Below are positions 49,136-59,340 of a stretch of DNA of 62,297 nt, in pieces (the stretch's first letter is position 1; every line of letters begins with the position of its first letter). This DNA comes from a virus. The notes under the pieces were generated by a model, which had not been told where the DNA came from, did not search any database, and saw nothing but the letters and a program-made list of their open reading frames with translations. Where the stretch lies: positions 1 through 62,297 of the IMG/VR virus record IMGVR_UViG_3300037493_001386. One strand, written 5' to 3'. Made by a program: the position numbers and the translations under genes.

Positions 49136-50412
49136 GTTTCAAGTTAACCAAACGTCAAACAACTGCATACGACTTAGCAGTTAATGGAGTTAAGAAAGTA
49201 ATAGTATTTGGTGGCGCAATTAGAGGTGGTAAGACGTACTGGTTACTCTTAACCCTATCTTCACTTTGTTTACTCTATCCTAAGTCAAGATGGGTAATCA
49301 TTCGTAAGACATTACCTGACTTAAAGAGGACTACCTTTCCTTCATTCAGTTCAATTATCAATGATGGTTTGAGTGAATACATTAGTAGTTGGAATCGTGA
49401 GACCAATGTAGTTACATTTACTAATGGTAGTGTACTAATCTTCATGGCTGAATCCTTTGACGATGACAAAGACTTAAATAGGTTTAGAGGGTTAGAAATT
49501 AATGGTGCTGGGTTAGATGAGGTAAACGAACTACAAGAAGCAACCTTCTACAAGGTACAAGAAAGGATAGGTAGTTGGAATAAGGCTAATGGTCAACCAC
49601 CCATTGTACTACTTGCTACTTGCAACCCAGCTAACAACTGGGTCAAGTCAGTTATCTATGAAAGGTGGAGAAGTAATACATTACCTGATAAGTGGTCTTA
49701 CATCAATTCACGCATAACAGATAACCCATACATCAGTCAAGAATACCTTGAGTCACTTAAAGAACTACCACCAATTCAATATGCAAGATTTGTTGAAGGT
49801 GACTGGGATGTAATGGACGATGTCTCTAATCCATTCCTTTATGCTTGGGACGATGAAAGACACATAGACGATTCACTAAGTCTTAATCCTAACCTACCAG
49901 TATTTATCTCAGTCGATTTTAATATTAACCCATTATCAGCATTAATCATTCAGCAACACACCACTAAAGGTTGTTCAGTCATTGGTGAGATAAACATTGA
50001 TAAGGGTAGCATTGATGCTTTCTGTGATTATGTTGAGGGGTTGAATTTACCACGTGGTCTACTTAGAATAACTGGAGATGCAATGGGTAGTGGTAGAAGT
50101 ATTCAACAAAGAGATAATAGTTCAGCATATACCCAAATCAAAAGAAGGTTACACCTTGCAGACTCACAGATAATAATACCAGCTAACCCTACGCACTACA
50201 ATAGTCGTATTGATTGCAATAACGCATTAACACGACTTGAGATAAGAGTTAACTCAGTTAAGTGTAAAGGATTGGTCTACGATGCTAAACAAGTACAATG
50301 TAATGCTGATGGTGGTATAATCAAATCAAACAGAAAGAATTTATCTGAAAGAGCAGATTTCTTAGATTGTTTTCGTTATTTTGTAAATTCAATTTTAAAA
50401 AGATACCTATGA
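49132..50412 (+). CDS. terL: Terminase large subunit (B copy)
   Basis: 426 residues, homologue of 14285-15559 with GGAIRGGKT, GAGLDEVNE, LATCNP and the nuclease strand FISVDFNINP. It ends SERADFLDCFRYF. Packaging motor. Confidence 0.95.
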   Translation: MSFKLTKRQTTAYDLAVNGVKKVIVFGGAIRGGKTYWLLLTLSSLCLLYPKSRWVIIRKTLPDLKRTTFPSFSSIINDGLSEYISSWNRETNVVTFTNGSVLIFMAESFDDDKDLNRFRGLEINGAGLDEVNELQEATFYKVQERIGSWNKANGQPPIVLLATCNPANNWVKSVIYERWRSNTLPDKWSYINSRITDNPYISQEYLESLKELPPIQYARFVEGDWDVMDDVSNPFLYAWDDERHIDDSLSLNPNLPVFISVDFNINPLSALIIQQHTTKGCSVIGEINIDKGSIDAFCDYVEGLNLPRGLLRITGDAMGSGRSIQQRDNSSAYTQIKRRLHLADSQIIIPANPTHYNSRIDCNNALTRLEIRVNSVKCKGLVYDAKQVQCNADGGIIKSNRKNLSERADFLDCFRYFVNSILKRYL

Positions 50413-50753
50413 GCATTTGTTCACCTTGTTACGATTCGGGTAGTTATGTAGATGTATGTGCTACTGGTCTTACATTCGGGGTTGCTGAACCTGATACATC
50501 TTACCTTGTTTGTATTCAATACAAGGCTACTGGTCGCATTCAAACCTTTGTAGCAGTTAGTGATGAATTTGGTAACATTACTATTGAAGGAGTATTGATT
50601 GACCCACTACAAGGCTATACGTTGTGGATAACAACTGATACACCTAATGGAGTTCGTCAAGACTTGACCATAGGTGCTGACACCTATACTTGTATTGACT
50701 TTAGTATTGCGGTAAGTGATACTGAACCATCAATAGTTAATCTAACACTATGA
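50409..50753 (+). CDS. Conserved structural-region protein, 114 aa (B copy)
   Basis: Homologue of 15556-15903, almost identical over the first 90 residues. ATG 50409 overlaps the terL stop. Beta-rich with N-terminal Cys pair. Confidence 0.75.
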   Translation: MSICSPCYDSGSYVDVCATGLTFGVAEPDTSYLVCIQYKATGRIQTFVAVSDEFGNITIEGVLIDPLQGYTLWITTDTPNGVRQDLTIGADTYTCIDFSIAVSDTEPSIVNLTL

Positions 50754-50956
50754 GCAAACTATACGCTATAATCAAAGGGTGGTACTACTACCTTACTGCA
50801 AGTTCTAAGAATAAGAAACTAAGCAGCGAAAGAACTGCTATTTGTAATAACTGCCAACATAGGTATAAGAGATTGAATCTATGCAATGCTTGTGGATGTT
50901 TCCTACCAGCAAAGACACGTGTTGAAGATGCACAATGCCCACATCAATACTGGTGA
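50750..50956 (+). CDS. Zinc-ribbon microprotein, 68 aa (B copy)
   Basis: Homologue of 15896-16102, with the Cys pattern CNNC, CNACGC and QCPHQYW unchanged. Only a few residues differ in 68. Confidence 0.75.
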   Translation: MSKLYAIIKGWYYYLTASSKNKKLSSERTAICNNCQHRYKRLNLCNACGCFLPAKTRVEDAQCPHQYW

Positions 50957-50959
50957 CCT

Positions 50960-51220
50960 ATGTCTAACTTTATTATCTTACAATCTACGTTAATCGAATA
51001 CAACAAGAACATTGAAGATGAAGAGTTACAAGAACTATCTGCAATTGACTTAGGTGACTGCAAGGTATTAGTTAATGTCAATGCTATTATGATGGTAGTA
51101 GAGAATCAAGGTACTACAATTTTAACCTTAACCAACTTAGATAGATTGGTTAGCAACAACACAATAGATGAAGTTATTCAGAAAATTAATGCCAGTCAAG
51201 TTATGGCATCGATTCAATAG
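50960..51220 (+). CDS. Hypothetical tail-region protein, 86 aa (B copy)
   Basis: Counterpart of 16105-16350; the sequence is diverged except for the end (MASIQ), which overlaps the chaperone gene by 53 nt. Acidic, possibly beta-rich. Confidence 0.6.
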   Translation: MSNFIILQSTLIEYNKNIEDEELQELSAIDLGDCKVLVNVNAIMMVVENQGTTILTLTNLDRLVSNNTIDEVIQKINASQVMASIQ

Positions 51221-51818
51221 GTGGAATAAGAAGCAGACCAGTTACAACTTAGTCAAGGTTTTCACTCAAGATGGGTACAACTACCTTAGATTCCCGAAAG
51301 AAACCAATATGCCACTTGAAAGGTTCTCAATGTCTATGGCATTACTTGAGAGATTAAGTTCAGGTATTAGTGGTGCTGAAATGGAATTGATATTAGAAGC
51401 TATGGAGAAAGCATTGAGTGCTGGTCTATCAAATCCTAAGAATGCTGCATTGGTTGCTACCTACATTCATATCATACGTGAACGTCAAGATACCATCATA
51501 CATCGTGACCTACTACTTAACATTGCAGCTACTTGGATAATCAGAGATGATGAAGACCCTACCATCATAAACAATGATATACACAAAGAAAAGTTAGAAG
51601 TGTTTGAAAAGATGTGCAATGGAGGTGCGCATGATTTTTTTTCACGTTTGGGTATAGAGCCGCTAATACCCTTAATGTCTATGTCAGCAGAAGACTTTCA
51701 GAAATTATGGGAATACAACGTGGAAGCACAACGCAACCTAATCAAAGCATTGACCCACTTAGATTCTCACCACGACACAGAGCGAGTGAAACGACCAAGA
51801 GAATTAAAACTCAAGTAA
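51168..51818 (+). CDS. Tail assembly chaperone, zero-frame product (B copy)
   Basis: 216 residues, closely similar to 16298-16948. The slip site reads GAT TTT TTT TCA in the zero frame. The region after it is dual-coding. Confidence 0.8.
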   Translation: MKLFRKLMPVKLWHRFNRWNKKQTSYNLVKVFTQDGYNYLRFPKETNMPLERFSMSMALLERLSSGISGAEMELILEAMEKALSAGLSNPKNAALVATYIHIIRERQDTIIHRDLLLNIAATWIIRDDEDPTIINNDIHKEKLEVFEKMCNGGAHDFFSRLGIEPLIPLMSMSAEDFQKLWEYNVEAQRNLIKALTHLDSHHDTERVKRPRELKLK

Positions 51819-51928
51819 TGACAATAGTTGAGGGTGACGTGGTTGCATATAATCAACTCATGAGTAATGATGTTGACTTATTTTTAACTAAATTTGAGCA
51901 GTTCATTAAGACTCAACAACGTGGCTAA
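51168..51928 (+). CDS. Tail chaperone, -1 frameshift product (B copy)
   Basis: A -1 shift at 51635-51642 gives a frame that stays open to 51928, with the same extension as in genome A (MTIVEGDVVAYNQLM, LFLTKFEQFI). Conservation beyond the zero-frame stop (51818) shows that the second frame is translated. Confidence 0.8.
51635..51642 (+). other. Programmed -1 frameshift slippery site (T8)
   Basis: An eight-T run where genome A has seven. The zero-frame heptamer T TTT TTT is kept and the following codon starts with T. Confidence 0.75.
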
Positions 51929-54900
51929 AGTTATAATTGAATACGAAGCTCAAGCAGCATCACTCAAACAAGTAACAGATACTATTATCAATGCTAACAA
52001 GCAGATAGGAGATAGTGCTGAGTTAGCATCTAAGGAAGGCTCAGATGCTTATAAAGCTATGGGTAAGTCTATGAGTGCTGCCTTTAGTTCACAAGAAGTT
52101 AGCAAGGCAATCAATAGTAACATAGCTAACATCAACAAGAATCGTGATGCACTAACTAAGTTAACTGGTGAATCAATTAAGTTTGGTAAGGCTGCTGCTA
52201 CATTAGGTGGTCAAATCAAACAGAATGCAGCACAAGTATTACAAGCAAAGGAGGCATTATCTAAGTATCAATTAACATTAGCAGATACTGGTAAAGGAAC
52301 TGACACTACAGAAAAGAAAACACAATCACTCAAGGGTAGACTAAGAGAATTAAAAGAGGAACTATCAGCACTTGAGTCTGCTGGTCAAGAAGGTACACAA
52401 GCATTTGAAAAGTTATCTATTGAGGCTGGTAAGCTACAAGACCAAATAGGTGACACACAAGAAAGGGTTAAGGTACTTGCATCCGACACGTTTAAGTTCG
52501 ATGCAGCAGTTGGTGCGGTCAAAGGTCTTGCTGCTGGGTTTGCAATTGCACAAGGTGCTGCTGCATTATTTGGAACTGAATCTGAAGAACTTAATAAGAC
52601 CATTGCTAAGACTCAGGGTGCATTAGCATTACTAACTGGGTTGCAAGAAATAGCAACATTGGTAACTGGTCAAGGTGCTACTAAGATAAGTTTGCAGTCT
52701 ATCTTTATGAAAGAAAAGATAGTTGTAACAAATGCTGCTACTGGTTCAGTTACTGCATTAGCAACGGCAGAAGAGGGTGCTGCGGTTGCTACATTAGCAA
52801 CTAAGAAAAGTCTTGACTTGTTAAAGGTTGCAATAGCTGGTACTGGTATTGGTTTACTTGTGATAGCATTAGGTGCATTGTATTCTATCTATCAAAAAAA
52901 CTCAGAGGCATCTAAGAAGTTTAATGACTTGATGAAAGAATCTGAAGAGGCTAATAAGAATGCAACGGCTGCTATCAAAGAACAAAGAGCAGCACAAAGT
53001 GACCTTAATGACCAAATATTAGTTAGTTCAAAACAAATAAGTCAAGAAGAGGCTGATAGGAGAAAAACAAGAAGGGATGCATCAAAGGAGTTAGAAGCAC
53101 AACAAAAGCCACTATTTTTAAATCAAGCTAAACAAATCTCACAAGAAAAAGAATTAGCTAATAAGATTGAATTTAAGAAAGCACAAATTGATGCAGCATC
53201 TAAGTCATCAAGGGATAATGCTGCAATTAACTTATCAACTTATGTATCTGAATTAAAAAACTTAGAGACTCAAAGAGTTGCAACTAACAAAGCATTGAAT
53301 GATACTAAGGCAAGTATTAAAGATTTAAGAGCAGAATCAAATAAAACAACTGGTGGTAAAATTGAACTTATTGATGCTGCTGAAACACAAAGATTAAAAG
53401 ATGAGGCAAAAGCAGCAGCAGATAATGCAAAACAGATAAGTGACAAAGCAATACAAGATAGGATAACTGCTGAACTTAATGGTCTTAAATTGATTGGAAT
53501 CGTTAATGGTGAATCATTCAAGAATAAAGAAGACATCTTAAAGAAAGAGGCTGAACTTGAAAGAGCATCAGCAAAAGCCAGTATAACAAATAAAGCATTA
53601 AGAGCATCTACACTACTACTCATTGATGCTAAGTTAGCACAAGATACTGAGCAACTTAAACTTGATGAACAAAACAAACTTATCTCTAATGAAGTTAAGT
53701 TGATTGAGGCTAAGAAGATATCAGGCAAGGCAACAATAGAAGATGAAATCAAACAAGCAGAATTATCATTTAACATTGAAAAGAGTAACCTTGATGCAAA
53801 GATTAAATTAAATCAAGCATCTGCTGGTGACCTTGAAGTATTGACTGCTAATAATGTCAAGAAGATTCAAGATATTAGAAACAAGGGTATACAAGAAGAG
53901 TTAACACTAAGAGTTCAGGCATTTGAACTACAAAAGATGTTAGGTGTTACCACCCTCGAAGATGAACTATCATTGATACGTGCGAGGGCTGAAGCAGAAC
54001 TAAGTGCTAATGAACTATCAAATAGTACACTTGCAGTTAAAGAGGCTAATAGGTTAAGTATTATAGCTAAGACTGACAAACAGATTACAGATGCTAAGGT
54101 AGTTGAGGTCAACAAACGTATTGACCTTGACAATACTGAAGCACAAGCAGCGGTAACATTAGGTACATCAACATACGACCAGCGAGTTAAATTGATTCAA
54201 GATGAAGGTCAAAAGCAAATCAACTTACTTGATAAGAAACTATTAGCTGAAGAGGAATACAATGCAGCGGTGGTTAAGATTAATGCAGATACAACTGCTA
54301 AGTTGAATGTTGAACAACAAGCACGAGTTGATAAGGTATTTGAATATGGTAATGCTATTATTTCAGCATTTACTGCTTTAAATGAATTAAGTCAACAAGC
54401 AACTGAGCAAAGGGTAGCAGACATCACAACATCAAGTGAGGCTGAATTAAAAGCCATTAATGAATCAGTTGAATCAGAAGCTTATAAACAACGGCAAAGG
54501 GAGAACCTAGAAAAAAGAACTAATAGAAAAATTGCAGCTGAAAAAACAAAACAAGCAAATCAAGATAAGGCATTAGCAATATTTCAAATTGCACTCAATA
54601 CTGCATCATCTATTATTAAAACTGGAGCAGAGTTAGGTTATCCAGCAGCTATACCATTTCAAATAGTTGCTGGTATTGTAGGTGCTGCACAAATAGCAAT
54701 TGCATCCGCTAAAACACCACCAAAATTTGAACGTGGTGGTGAGATTGGAGGTCAAAGACATAGTCAAGGTGGTACTATGGTAGAAGCAGAGCAAGGTGAG
54801 TACATCGTAAACAGAAAGCAAACGTCCGCACATCGTAGAGAATTGAATGCATTAAATCAATCCTCTGATGCCTTTAAGAAACTAATTCAAGATAGGTATG

Positions 54901-55085
54901 TTAGACCAGCATTGATGAATTATATGTTAGGTTCTAAGTCTAAGGAGATGGGTGTAAATGTAAATGCTACATTAAATTCTAAAAGTATGGAGGCTGAATT
55001 GAAAGGATTAAGAAAGGACTTAAGACAAAGTAATAAATTCTATAATAACCAAATTGATACACGCTACCAATGGCATCAGAAATAA
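51921..55085 (+). CDS. Tape measure protein (B copy)
   Basis: 1054 residues from GTG 51921, matched to the genome A start; an upstream in-frame start at 51894 would be inside the chaperone extension. The hydrophobic segment (AGTGIGLLVIALGALYSIY) and C-terminus (FERGGEIGGQRHSQGGT, GEYIVNRKQTSA) are conserved. The region after the hydrophobic segment is diverged and 13 residues longer overall, so tail length should be almost the same. Confidence 0.9.
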   Translation: MAKVIIEYEAQAASLKQVTDTIINANKQIGDSAELASKEGSDAYKAMGKSMSAAFSSQEVSKAINSNIANINKNRDALTKLTGESIKFGKAAATLGGQIKQNAAQVLQAKEALSKYQLTLADTGKGTDTTEKKTQSLKGRLRELKEELSALESAGQEGTQAFEKLSIEAGKLQDQIGDTQERVKVLASDTFKFDAAVGAVKGLAAGFAIAQGAAALFGTESEELNKTIAKTQGALALLTGLQEIATLVTGQGATKISLQSIFMKEKIVVTNAATGSVTALATAEEGAAVATLATKKSLDLLKVAIAGTGIGLLVIALGALYSIYQKNSEASKKFNDLMKESEEANKNATAAIKEQRAAQSDLNDQILVSSKQISQEEADRRKTRRDASKELEAQQKPLFLNQAKQISQEKELANKIEFKKAQIDAASKSSRDNAAINLSTYVSELKNLETQRVATNKALNDTKASIKDLRAESNKTTGGKIELIDAAETQRLKDEAKAAADNAKQISDKAIQDRITAELNGLKLIGIVNGESFKNKEDILKKEAELERASAKASITNKALRASTLLLIDAKLAQDTEQLKLDEQNKLISNEVKLIEAKKISGKATIEDEIKQAELSFNIEKSNLDAKIKLNQASAGDLEVLTANNVKKIQDIRNKGIQEELTLRVQAFELQKMLGVTTLEDELSLIRARAEAELSANELSNSTLAVKEANRLSIIAKTDKQITDAKVVEVNKRIDLDNTEAQAAVTLGTSTYDQRVKLIQDEGQKQINLLDKKLLAEEEYNAAVVKINADTTAKLNVEQQARVDKVFEYGNAIISAFTALNELSQQATEQRVADITTSSEAELKAINESVESEAYKQRQRENLEKRTNRKIAAEKTKQANQDKALAIFQIALNTASSIIKTGAELGYPAAIPFQIVAGIVGAAQIAIASAKTPPKFERGGEIGGQRHSQGGTMVEAEQGEYIVNRKQTSAHRRELNALNQSSDAFKKLIQDRYVRPALMNYMLGSKSKEMGVNVNATLNSKSMEAELKGLRKDLRQSNKFYNNQIDTRYQWHQK

Positions 55086-57055
55086 AGTTTATTTTAGATG
55101 GTTCAGATAGAGGTCAGCCAACTAATGCAATAGAATTTGGATTTACTATTTCAGAAGAGATTGATATAAAAACAAGAGTTGTATCATTCAACAATGATTT
55201 GATATTTAGTGGTGCTGCTTATGACTACTTATTTACATTATTAGTTAATAATGGTATTTGTAATTTAGTAGATGTTAATGTACTATATGAATGTCAAGGG
55301 ATATGGAAAAACCTAGTAAATGGGTATCTGATTGTATCTGAATTAATCTTTGATTTTGATAGATGTACTTGTAGAACTAAGATGTATGATACATCATTTA
55401 GCACAAGAATTAATAATAACAAAGACATACCATTTTCACTTAATAGTTTAAAAACTAAAAATCTTTATCCTAAGTCTGCTGCTAATATTGTTCAATTAGA
55501 ATTCTTTAACCCATCAAATTGCGTAACTAATACAATTGATACAATTGGTGGATATTCTGTTTGGGAGGCATTTAAAAATTTAATTGCATCAATGAGTGAC
55601 AATCTTATAGATTTTCAATCTGATTTTTTTAGAATACAAACATTTGGATTAGCTAGTAGAGTTAATTATTTTGTTACTACTGGTAAATCAATTGCTGATA
55701 AATCAAGTTCAGTAGATGCTATTGTTTCATTTAAGCAATTATTCTCAACACTTGATTCAAAGTTAAATTTAGGTATTGGATTTACAAGACAATCTAATGG
55801 TAGACCATTAATGAGAATTGAACCAGCAAGTTTCTTTTATGAACAGAATTCAATCGTAAATCTTTATGACCAGCCTGATATAACATTATCAGTTGATAAG
55901 ACTCAATTGTATGGTACAATAAGATTAGGTGCAAGTGAATCACTACAATTTAATGAATGCAATAATGGTGATTCAAATTGTCAATTTGTACAAACACCAG
56001 TTGATGGATTTGAAGAAAATACATTTGGATTCTTAGGAACTTGTAATACTGGCACAGCATTAAATTTAGTTTCAAATGAAGTAATTATAGATACTAATAT
56101 AATTGAAGATACTTATATCTTTAATAGTGATGCATATTTAACAAATACATTTATAATTGAAATAAAATACAACTTTCAACCAGCTGGTGGAGGTCAACCA
56201 GCAAAGATTAGATATTTAGCAAATAAACAAGACCCTTATGAACAAGGTAATTGCTACTATAATATCTCACTTAATAATTTAGCATCATCATTTAATTGGA
56301 GAACCGAATTACATAATTCAATTGCTCAATATCAAGAACCATATACACCAGCATCTACAAACTTTAATGTTAGGGTATCTTCTAATTTATCATTTGTAAT
56401 AACTCCTACCTCAGCAACATATTTTGAAACTACAGACCAGTACATTAAATATTTAGATGAGGTAAATGATGTTGGTAATAACTTTTCAGTAGACAAATAT
56501 GTAGTTCCTCGTGCTGGACAATATACATTTGATGTAGAGATATTTACATTTTGTTCAAATAGTTATTCAATTCAAGCAATTATACAAAGGTTTAATTCTA
56601 ATGATGAATTTGTTGGACAAGTGGTTAGTTCCACACAAAATAGTACGGGTGGAATTCTATCTGCAACCATAACATTAACTGCTGTATTTAATCAAGGTGA
56701 TATTATAAGAACAGATTTACAAGCCGTTTCAGGAAATGGTGGCAATCAAACACTAATTATTCAAAATATATTTAGTGCTAATCCATCTATATTTTATGGT
56801 AGCGGTACACCATTTGAAAATGAGTTTCAAGTAGTAGACCCTAATGCATCTAAAAAGATATTATATAAATTTGACCGACCATTAACAATGACTGAGATTG
56901 AGGCAATACTTGACAATACCTCACGACCTATAGCATTTGGTAGATGGGATGACCCACTAAGAACTATTGAAGGTTACATTAAGAAGGTTGATGTTAAGTC
57001 AATTATAGAACAAGAAGCATCATTTGAATTAAAGTCTAATAAGATACTGAGATGA
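55070..57055 (+). CDS. Tail protein, distal tail/baseplate candidate (B copy)
   Basis: 661 residues, homologue of 20161-22194. N-terminal domain and C-terminal block (GTPFENEFQVVDPN, YKFDRPLTM, GRWDDPLRTI) are kept; the centre is strongly diverged, in line with a host-contact role. Confidence 0.7.
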   Translation: MASEIKFILDGSDRGQPTNAIEFGFTISEEIDIKTRVVSFNNDLIFSGAAYDYLFTLLVNNGICNLVDVNVLYECQGIWKNLVNGYLIVSELIFDFDRCTCRTKMYDTSFSTRINNNKDIPFSLNSLKTKNLYPKSAANIVQLEFFNPSNCVTNTIDTIGGYSVWEAFKNLIASMSDNLIDFQSDFFRIQTFGLASRVNYFVTTGKSIADKSSSVDAIVSFKQLFSTLDSKLNLGIGFTRQSNGRPLMRIEPASFFYEQNSIVNLYDQPDITLSVDKTQLYGTIRLGASESLQFNECNNGDSNCQFVQTPVDGFEENTFGFLGTCNTGTALNLVSNEVIIDTNIIEDTYIFNSDAYLTNTFIIEIKYNFQPAGGGQPAKIRYLANKQDPYEQGNCYYNISLNNLASSFNWRTELHNSIAQYQEPYTPASTNFNVRVSSNLSFVITPTSATYFETTDQYIKYLDEVNDVGNNFSVDKYVVPRAGQYTFDVEIFTFCSNSYSIQAIIQRFNSNDEFVGQVVSSTQNSTGGILSATITLTAVFNQGDIIRTDLQAVSGNGGNQTLIIQNIFSANPSIFYGSGTPFENEFQVVDPNASKKILYKFDRPLTMTEIEAILDNTSRPIAFGRWDDPLRTIEGYIKKVDVKSIIEQEASFELKSNKILR

Positions 57056-58719
57056 GTTATACATCAATACCAAACCAACCTATTATCTTTCATACGGAAG
57101 AGGAACTACTAACACCTTGTGAAGAGTGTGGAGATGGTAGCTATAGACAATTGGTTGACCTTAATGACCAGTTATTCTTTCAAGTTGATGCACCTGATTG
57201 TACTGGTAAGTTACCACTTAGCAGTTTGTCAAATGTAATATGGACTTTAGATGGTAATATTGTTTGCTCAACTACAGCATCTAATGGTAGTGCATCTGTT
57301 ATATTTACCACACCTTACCCTTATGAAGTTTATAGGTTAGAAATACTTGTTACTGAACTTACAGAGGGTGACTTAGTGGTTACCATTCAAAACGGTGAAT
57401 CATTCACATTTTATACGGCTGGTACTTATAACATCTACCTATCAACTCAAGCAGCCATCAATGGTGACCTATCACTACAAGTTAACTTTGCATCAACCAC
57501 TTTTGTAGGTTGTTTCAATCTACGTGTAGGTGCATTTGGTGTTGGTACTGATATGCAGTTAGGGTGGGTAGACCCATCTACATTCGAGTATGTTGCACCA
57601 GTAGTTGGATTCTTAACTACCATTAAAGATAATAAAGTGACTGCTGCTATTCCAATGGTAGACCAAGAGATAGGTATTGGATGCCATAGGTTAGCAATAA
57701 CAGACCCTTGTGATAATGGATGTTCTACCTATGGCATTGATAATCCTAACTTTAATGGTTCGGTAGCAGTTGGTGGTGCTGGTAGTGGATGGGATTTGAC
57801 TAATGGTATTTGGGAGATAAGCGGTGGTCAAGCAATATTTACAGATGTTATTACTGGAGATAATGCAGTAATGGTAAGTGATTCTTTCTTATGTGCTGCT
57901 GAAGATTCAGTCTATGATGTTACCATTACTATCACTCAACATCAAGATGTAAGGGTATTTGTATTAGCACCATCAGGTGGTTCAGTCACACCTAACTATG
58001 TTGCTGGTGTAGGTACATTTACGTTTCAAGTTACTACTGGTGCATTTGCTGAACAACTAACTATAAGAGGTCAAGCAATGGCAGATGGTGCATTTGTGTA
58101 CATTGATAGTTGTGTTGTTAGTCTTACTGCTCAATCTTCTACATTCGTTCAATACTCTGACATCTTTGACTTAGGTGACTATAACGATAGTTGTAAATAC
58201 TTTAAGATTGAAGGTTGTAATGCTCAAGACCAGTTTAACTTTGCCTTTGGCGGTTCATCATTCTTACCAATGATAAGGTTAGAGGGTAGAAGGTCTAAGG
58301 CTCAATACGTGACCAATGCTAACACCTTTAGATATGCATCAGGTAAGTGGTCTGCTAACTATGTCAACCGATTAAAACAATGGACATATCATTTTGGGAG
58401 ATTACCTGAATATGTATTAGACTTTTTATCTACCATCTTCTACTATGACAATTGTTATGTCAATGGTGTGTTAATGTTTCCACAAGATAATGCATTCCCT
58501 TCTATTGACTGGTCTGATGCTGACACCTACTTAGGTTCTTTTGCTATTGACTTAGTTGAGAAAGACAATAAGGTTGTTAAGGTACAATGTGGTGACTCAG
58601 ATGCTGACTGCTTACCATCAATCTTAGATAACTCAGATGAACCTTTCTTATTGACTGAAGACCTAAATAGAATAACTACACAAGATTCAGTTAATTTGTA
58701 TTACGAAAATAATTTGTAG
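57052..58719 (+). CDS. Tail protein, 555 aa (B copy)
   Basis: Homologue of 22191-23858 with identical length. Ends are conserved (TSIPNQPI, LEGRR, NANTFRYASGKWSANY); the region about 230-340 is replaced by a different beta-rich, Gly-rich segment, a likely exchangeable domain. Confidence 0.7.
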   Translation: MSYTSIPNQPIIFHTEEELLTPCEECGDGSYRQLVDLNDQLFFQVDAPDCTGKLPLSSLSNVIWTLDGNIVCSTTASNGSASVIFTTPYPYEVYRLEILVTELTEGDLVVTIQNGESFTFYTAGTYNIYLSTQAAINGDLSLQVNFASTTFVGCFNLRVGAFGVGTDMQLGWVDPSTFEYVAPVVGFLTTIKDNKVTAAIPMVDQEIGIGCHRLAITDPCDNGCSTYGIDNPNFNGSVAVGGAGSGWDLTNGIWEISGGQAIFTDVITGDNAVMVSDSFLCAAEDSVYDVTITITQHQDVRVFVLAPSGGSVTPNYVAGVGTFTFQVTTGAFAEQLTIRGQAMADGAFVYIDSCVVSLTAQSSTFVQYSDIFDLGDYNDSCKYFKIEGCNAQDQFNFAFGGSSFLPMIRLEGRRSKAQYVTNANTFRYASGKWSANYVNRLKQWTYHFGRLPEYVLDFLSTIFYYDNCYVNGVLMFPQDNAFPSIDWSDADTYLGSFAIDLVEKDNKVVKVQCGDSDADCLPSILDNSDEPFLLTEDLNRITTQDSVNLYYENNL

Positions 58720-58800
58720 ATTTGTATATCTTTTTGCACCCAGTAGGTTTAAATGTTACAACCTTAAATAGTAACATCAATAACTTTAAATCTATATAAA
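58717..58800 (+). promoter_or_regulatory. Promoter and structured leader of the tube gene (B copy)
   Basis: TAGATTTG at 58717-58724 is the -7 box and overlaps the stop of the tail gene. The leader keeps TTTTTGCACC, GTAGGTT/AACCT (58743-58764) and TTAAATAG. Confidence 0.65.
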
Positions 58801-59340
58801 ATGGGCTGTGCCTCATATTGCGAATCAGGTCTCGAAGCACACGACTTAGTCGTTTGTGGAGACTATAAATTAGGCGGTGTATCCGCTATAGTAATTGGTT
58901 CTTGTGCATCTGTATTAGCTGACCCTACAAGTGGTGAAGAGATTCTTGCTGCTATTAGTTCAGGTGATGCAGTCTTAGTTGAAGATATTCGTTTTGCTCT
59001 ACCAGCTGGTTCACCTATTCAGGTGGATTCTCCAGTAGGTTGTGGAACTCAGATACGTATCAATGAAGACCGAACTGCTACTCTTTACGATGCAAACGTA
59101 ACTGACCAAAACAACACATTCTATAACTCATTAAACCAACAAAAAGTAGGTTGGATAATGGCTTATCTATGTGACTCAGGTAAGGTTATCTACATCGACC
59201 CACCAGTAGGTATTACTACATCTGCTAACTTCATTATCCCTGAACAGAATAATGAACTTCAGCGTTATGAAGTAACATTTAGCTGGAGACAAAAAGAGAT
59301 TCCAACTCAATTTGCAGCACCTGCTGGTATTTTTGGATAA
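58801..59340 (+). CDS. Major tail tube protein candidate (B copy)
   Basis: 179 residues, very close to 23944-24483. Differences are concentrated near residues 38-52. Own promoter and leader. The stop overlaps the next ATG. Confidence 0.65.
   Translation: MGCASYCESGLEAHDLVVCGDYKLGGVSAIVIGSCASVLADPTSGEEILAAISSGDAVLVEDIRFALPAGSPIQVDSPVGCGTQIRINEDRTATLYDANVTDQNNTFYNSLNQQKVGWIMAYLCDSGKVIYIDPPVGITTSANFIIPEQNNELQRYEVTFSWRQKEIPTQFAAPAGIFG

Noticed and set aside
53270-53776. Long minus-strand reading frame (168 codons) inside the tape measure gene
   Set aside because: It is the shadow of a coiled-coil gene with a biased codon pattern; it has no promoter, no leader and no counterpart in genome A.
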